Source: DASTCZ01 sp963704455
GTDB taxonomy: Bacteria; Acidobacteriota; Terriglobia; Acidiferrales; UBA7541
Direction: 5' to 3'
DNA length: 64,000 nucleotides
Assembly: GCA_963704455.1 (NCBI GenBank)
Contig: OY969905.1
Location: 434,001-498,000 of the forward strand
The translations under genes and the position numbers were made by a program. The notes beneath the pieces were generated by a model. That model was given only the letters and a program-made list of their open reading frames with translations. It searched no databases and was not told the DNA's origin. Positions 60,605 to 64,000 of the stretch are shown piece by piece. Each line of letters opens with the position of its first letter. The first letter of the stretch is position 1.

Positions 60605-63235
60605 ATGAGCTGGCTGCGATTCTTTCGCCGGAACAAATGGGATGCGGAACGCGCCCGCGAACTCGACGCCTATCTCGAAGCCGAAGCCACCGAGAACATC
60701 GCGCGCGGGATGTCGGCCGAAGACGCCCGCGACGCCGCGCGCCGCAAGCTCGGCAACCTGACCCAGATTCGCGAGGAGATCTATCACATGAACAGCATCA
60801 ATATTTTCGGAACGATTTCGCAGGACATTCGTTACGCGTTTCGCACGCTGCGCAGGAATCCCGGCTTCACCGCTGTCGCCGTCCTCACACTGGCGCTCGG
60901 CATCGGCGCCAACACCGCCATTTTCAGCATGGTCAATGCAGTGCTCCTTCGCCCGCTTCCGTACCCCGAATCCGGGAAGCTCATGATGGTCTGGGCGACC
61001 GACCAGAGTCGCGGAGTGACCGAAGATGTCAACTCGTATCCAAATTTCGAGGACTGGAAGGCGCAGAGCAAAAGTTTTGACGGAATGGCTGCATTCACGA
61101 ACCGTAGCGTGACTTTCTCCGCTGGAGATGAAGCGGAGATTCTTCCGGCAGTACAGGCGTCGCCGGGGCTGTTCGACATGCTTCGAGTTGCGCCTGCGAT
61201 GGGGCGCGGCTTTCTGCCCGGTGAGGAGGAATCGGGCGCATCACATGTTGCAATACTCAGCGATGCCATGTGGCGGGAGCGATTTGCCGCTCGCCCGGAC
61301 ATCTTGAATCAGACCGTCCGCGTAAATGAATTGGAATACACGATTGTCGGCGTGATGCCGCCCGGCATTAAGATCTCCACCGACAAACAGGAAATGATCT
61401 ACATCCCACTGGTGCGCGATCCAAATCGCGGCCACGGTTTTCTCTACGTAATGGGCAGATTGGCGCCGCACATTTCCATCTCGCAGGCGCAGGCGGAAAT
61501 GGACGTGATTACCAGCCGCCTCGAATCGCAGTATCCGAAGTTCGATAAAGGCGTTGGGGCAAACGTAATGCCATTGGCAAAGGCCATGGCCGGAGATGCC
61601 CGCTTGGGCCTGATGGTTTTTCTCGGCGTCGTGACCCTCGTTCTTTTGATTGCCTGCGCCAACGTGGCGAACCTGATGCTCGCGCGCAGCGTTTCGCGCC
61701 AAAAGGAATTGGCCGTGCGCGTTGCCCTCGGTGCGGGACGCCGCCGCATCGTTCAACAAATCCTAACGGAAAGCGTGATTATCTCGCTTGCAGGCGGCGC
61801 GCTCGGCCTCGTTGTTGCCGCTGCAATGTCGAAAGCCATGGTCGTCATGCTCTCAAGAACATTTCCGATCTCGAGAATCACTGCCACAAGCATGGATGTG
61901 TGGGTGCTGGGATTCACACTCGCCGTTTCTCTGGTGGTGGGAATTGTGTTCGGATTGGCCCCGGCGCTTACTGCCGCGTCGCCGGAGTTGAATGAAAATT
62001 TGCGCGAAGCGTCGCGCTCAGCCACGGGATCCGGGCGTGGCCGCCGCATCCGCAACGTTCTTGTGATCGCGGAAACCTCACTCGCGCTCGTTCTTCTCGC
62101 CGGCGCAGGGCTTCTTCTCAAGAGTTTGATTGTCATGCGCAACAACGCGCCCGGATTCGATACGCGGAACTTGCTCACAGTGGAATTTCGTTTGCCGCGC
62201 ACAAAGATGGAAAACCCTGCCGACCGCCTCCGATTCTTTCAAAACATTGTCGCACGAACCGAAGCCGTGCCAGGCGTGCGTTCGGCGGCGCTTGTTGCCG
62301 ATCTGCCGCTTGGCGGTGGGAGCGACTCATTTGCCTTCCAGATCCCCGGTCGCGCCGCGCCGCAACCTGCGAACAATTTCACCGCAAGCTTCAATATTGT
62401 CAGCGCCGATTATTTTCGCACTATGGCAATCCCTTTGCTGAAGGGAAGGGAATTCAATGCGAACGACTCCGCGAATACGCCATCCGTGATCATCATCAAC
62501 GAAACTGCCGCAAACCGCTTCTGGCCGGGTGAAGATCCAATTGGAAAGCAAATCACTTTGCCGGGCGCTGCAAATTCAAATCTCACGGTCGTGTTGACTG
62601 TAGTCGGCGTTGCGCGCGATGTCCGTCAATCTAGTCTCGGCGATGCTCCGCAACCTGAAATATTTCTGCATTTCATGCAGCCGGGGCCGCAGTGGGGCTG
62701 GCTGGTGCTGGTGGTGCGCACGACTGGAGATCCATCAATACTGACGAGCTCCATCAAGAACGCCGCGGCGCTTGCGGACCGCGAAGTGCCCATCGCGCAG
62801 ATCAGCACGATGGACGATGTGTTGGCCCACTCACTTGCGCAGCCGGGGCTTTTCACGATGCTGCTCGGCATATTCGCGGCGCTAGCATTAGTGCTTGCAG
62901 CGGTTGGGCTTTATGGCGTCGTGTCATACACGGTTACGCAACGGATGCATGAGATGGGAATTCGCGTGGCGCTCGGCGCTGGGCGCGGAGATATCGCGCG
63001 ACTCGTGTTGCGGCAAGGCGTTTCGCTGGCGCTCGCGGGAACAGTGATCGGAATGGCGGGAGCGATTGGCGTGTCGCGATTGCTGACGCATTTAGTGCCG
63101 TGCGTTCAGCCAAATGACCCGTTCACGCTCGCAGCGGTTGCAGTGCTGTTGCTTGGCGTTGCTCTGGTTGCGAGTCTATTGCCCGCGCGGCGCGCGATGC
63201 GCGTGGATCCGATTGTCGCGCTGCGCTACGAATAA
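60605..63235 (+). CDS. ADOP-family orphan permease 7 (MacB/FtsX-like), operon 2
   Basis: 876 residues, AGAGGA upstream. Prefix MSWLRFFRRNKWDAERARELDAYLEAEATENIARGMSAEDARDAARRKLGNLTQIREEIYHMNS. FtsX loops RQKELAVRVALGAGRRRIVQQ and MHEMGIRVALGAGRGDIARL. Near the C-terminus it has HLVPCVQPNDPFTL where the others have a (L/M)LFGVxPxDPxTF-type sequence, so the last periplasmic turn is diverged. It ends PARRAMRVDPIVALRYE. Last gene of the second operon. Confidence 0.9.
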   Translation: MSWLRFFRRNKWDAERARELDAYLEAEATENIARGMSAEDARDAARRKLGNLTQIREEIYHMNSINIFGTISQDIRYAFRTLRRNPGFTAVAVLTLALGIGANTAIFSMVNAVLLRPLPYPESGKLMMVWATDQSRGVTEDVNSYPNFEDWKAQSKSFDGMAAFTNRSVTFSAGDEAEILPAVQASPGLFDMLRVAPAMGRGFLPGEEESGASHVAILSDAMWRERFAARPDILNQTVRVNELEYTIVGVMPPGIKISTDKQEMIYIPLVRDPNRGHGFLYVMGRLAPHISISQAQAEMDVITSRLESQYPKFDKGVGANVMPLAKAMAGDARLGLMVFLGVVTLVLLIACANVANLMLARSVSRQKELAVRVALGAGRRRIVQQILTESVIISLAGGALGLVVAAAMSKAMVVMLSRTFPISRITATSMDVWVLGFTLAVSLVVGIVFGLAPALTAASPELNENLREASRSATGSGRGRRIRNVLVIAETSLALVLLAGAGLLLKSLIVMRNNAPGFDTRNLLTVEFRLPRTKMENPADRLRFFQNIVARTEAVPGVRSAALVADLPLGGGSDSFAFQIPGRAAPQPANNFTASFNIVSADYFRTMAIPLLKGREFNANDSANTPSVIIINETAANRFWPGEDPIGKQITLPGAANSNLTVVLTVVGVARDVRQSSLGDAPQPEIFLHFMQPGPQWGWLVLVVRTTGDPSILTSSIKNAAALADREVPIAQISTMDDVLAHSLAQPGLFTMLLGIFAALALVLAAVGLYGVVSYTVTQRMHEMGIRVALGAGRGDIARLVLRQGVSLALAGTVIGMAGAIGVSRLLTHLVPCVQPNDPFTLAAVAVLLLGVALVASLLPARRAMRVDPIVALRYE

Positions 63236-63298
63236 TCGCGCGGGAAAATTCCACTTTTCTCGGTTGTCCGCGACGCTGGGTTCTTGCTCGATGATCTC

Positions 63299-64000
63299 CT
63301 ATTTGTCGGCGAGCTTGCGGCCGGCGTTGAGGTTGTCGAAATTTAGAATGGCGTTGAACACGAGGAAGTAGTTGCCTTCCGTTTCACCGCGGTAGATCGG
63401 ATTCGTTGAGAAAAGCACGATGTGTCCGCTGCCTTCGGGCGAATCCACCACGGCCGGATGTTCGGCGATGTCCCCGCCATTTTCCACCAGCCCAGAAACT
63501 AGAAGGTCGCTCGTTGCCGAATAACGGAACACGACGCGCGGACGCAGCGCGGGCGGAATCAGGCCGATGTTATTGCGGAGCTGCTCGTCGGTGACGGGCG
63601 CGGCTTCCCAGGCCTGGAATGTCGGCAACACAGGCGGAATATCCTGCTGCCGGCCGGGAACAAAATCGAGGTCGTTCTGCGTGCCGCGTCCGGTTGGCCG
63701 AGCGGTCATGTCCGGCCCGAGACGGCGGCCACCGCCGCGGCGTCCCGCGACGTTGCTGACGCCGAATACGAGGCCGTTGTCGCAATATGCGGAGAGCGTG
63801 TCGCCGTACCCGTAAGCGATGGGGCTCGCGTCATCCACGATGCGAGTTTTCACGACGCTGCCGATAATGCGTTCTCGCGCGCCATTCGACACGGAAACGC
63901 CATCCAACATTCCCATCGCCGACGCGAAGTTGGCGGTGTCCTCAACAGCGACGAGCACGCCGCCCTTGCGAACGAAATCCTGCAAGTGCTCGAATCCTTC
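63299..64000 (-). CDS. Partial gene: C-terminal region of a probable M14-type (zinc carboxypeptidase) protein
   Basis: About 233 residues are visible and the frame is open to the right edge; codons beyond 63985 (EGFEH before LQDFVRKGGVLVAVEDTANFA) show it continues and that a TTG at 63985 is not the start. The sequence has a glutamine-amidotransferase-like sheet start (GGVLVAVEDTANFA), SPIAYGYGD, an Arg/Gly-rich loop (RRGGGRRLGPDMTARPTGRGT) and GSGHIVLFSTNPIYRGETEGNYFLVFNAILN. This resembles the C-terminal domain of large acidobacterial secreted M14 peptidases, but the catalytic domain is outside the window, so the name is tentative. Convergent with permease 7. Confidence 0.55.
   Translation of the reverse strand, partial: EGFEHLQDFVRKGGVLVAVEDTANFASAMGMLDGVSVSNGARERIIGSVVKTRIVDDASPIAYGYGDTLSAYCDNGLVFGVSNVAGRRGGGRRLGPDMTARPTGRGTQNDLDFVPGRQQDIPPVLPTFQAWEAAPVTDEQLRNNIGLIPPALRPRVVFRYSATSDLLVSGLVENGGDIAEHPAVVDSPEGSGHIVLFSTNPIYRGETEGNYFLVFNAILNFDNLNAGRKLADK

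Overview
The window is a gene-dense bacterial chromosome segment, roughly 58-60% GC by eye, most likely from an acidobacterium (Koribacter/Solibacter-like). The strongest pointer is a run of seven long MacB/FtsX-type permeases without a partner ATPase, led by PadR regulators. This is the hallmark of the 'acidobacterial duplicated orphan permease' (ADOP) family. A BshB1-type deacetylase (bacillithiol), paired DUF507 genes, and a giant TIG/VPS10-like surface protein fit the same phylum. The assignment is inference from gene content only.

Layout. 1-5.5 kb: a cut-off exported-protein gene, a TMTC-like membrane glycosyltransferase with TPRs, tRNA-Val and tRNA-Asp, a small membrane protein, two DUF507 genes, a strong bidirectional terminator, and an M48 metalloprotease. 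5.5-8.1 kb: BshB1, an SDR dehydrogenase, and a REP-associated transposase (RAYT) inside a mirror-symmetric set of REP palindromes. 8.1-12.8 kb: an accessory segment with a cluster of unexplained 27-bp units, a TIR-domain protein with a probable leaderless transcript, and a convergent PHP-plus-SMC-like ATPase. The last two are candidate defence genes.

13.1-32.6 kb is mostly housekeeping metabolism. It holds the E1 alpha/beta pair of a 2-oxoacid dehydrogenase with a palindrome lying on its promoter. Next is a four-gene run of two secreted TldD-like proteins (one has lost its zinc ligands), a BtuF-like binding protein without a signal peptide, and a NUDIX hydrolase. Then come an IscU/NifU scaffold, XdhC and MocA-like molybdenum-cofactor genes, a zinc-type dehydrogenase, a second M48 protease, the glycine-cleavage operon gcvT-gcvH-gcvPA-gcvPB, a GYD protein and a Tat-exported GH127 glycosidase.

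32.6-43.5 kb: a 2,692-residue cell-surface protein built largely from fifteen near-identical 91-residue TIG-like repeats, an outer-membrane beta-barrel protein, an MbfA-type ferritin/VIT1 iron exporter and a DoxX protein. 43.5-63.2 kb: two PadR-led operons of ADOP permeases (four genes, then three). The two operons have different N-terminal prefix sequences but share the same promoter-like element, TGTGAC-N16-CGTCTA, upstream of each padR. The window ends in the C-terminal part of a probable M14-type peptidase.

The most notable signals are the mirror-symmetric REP/RAYT locus, the 27-bp GTAAG...GTTAC units, the TIR/PHP-ATPase pair, the shared ECF-like promoter of the two permease operons, the homogenised TIG array, and the dead/intact TldD pair.
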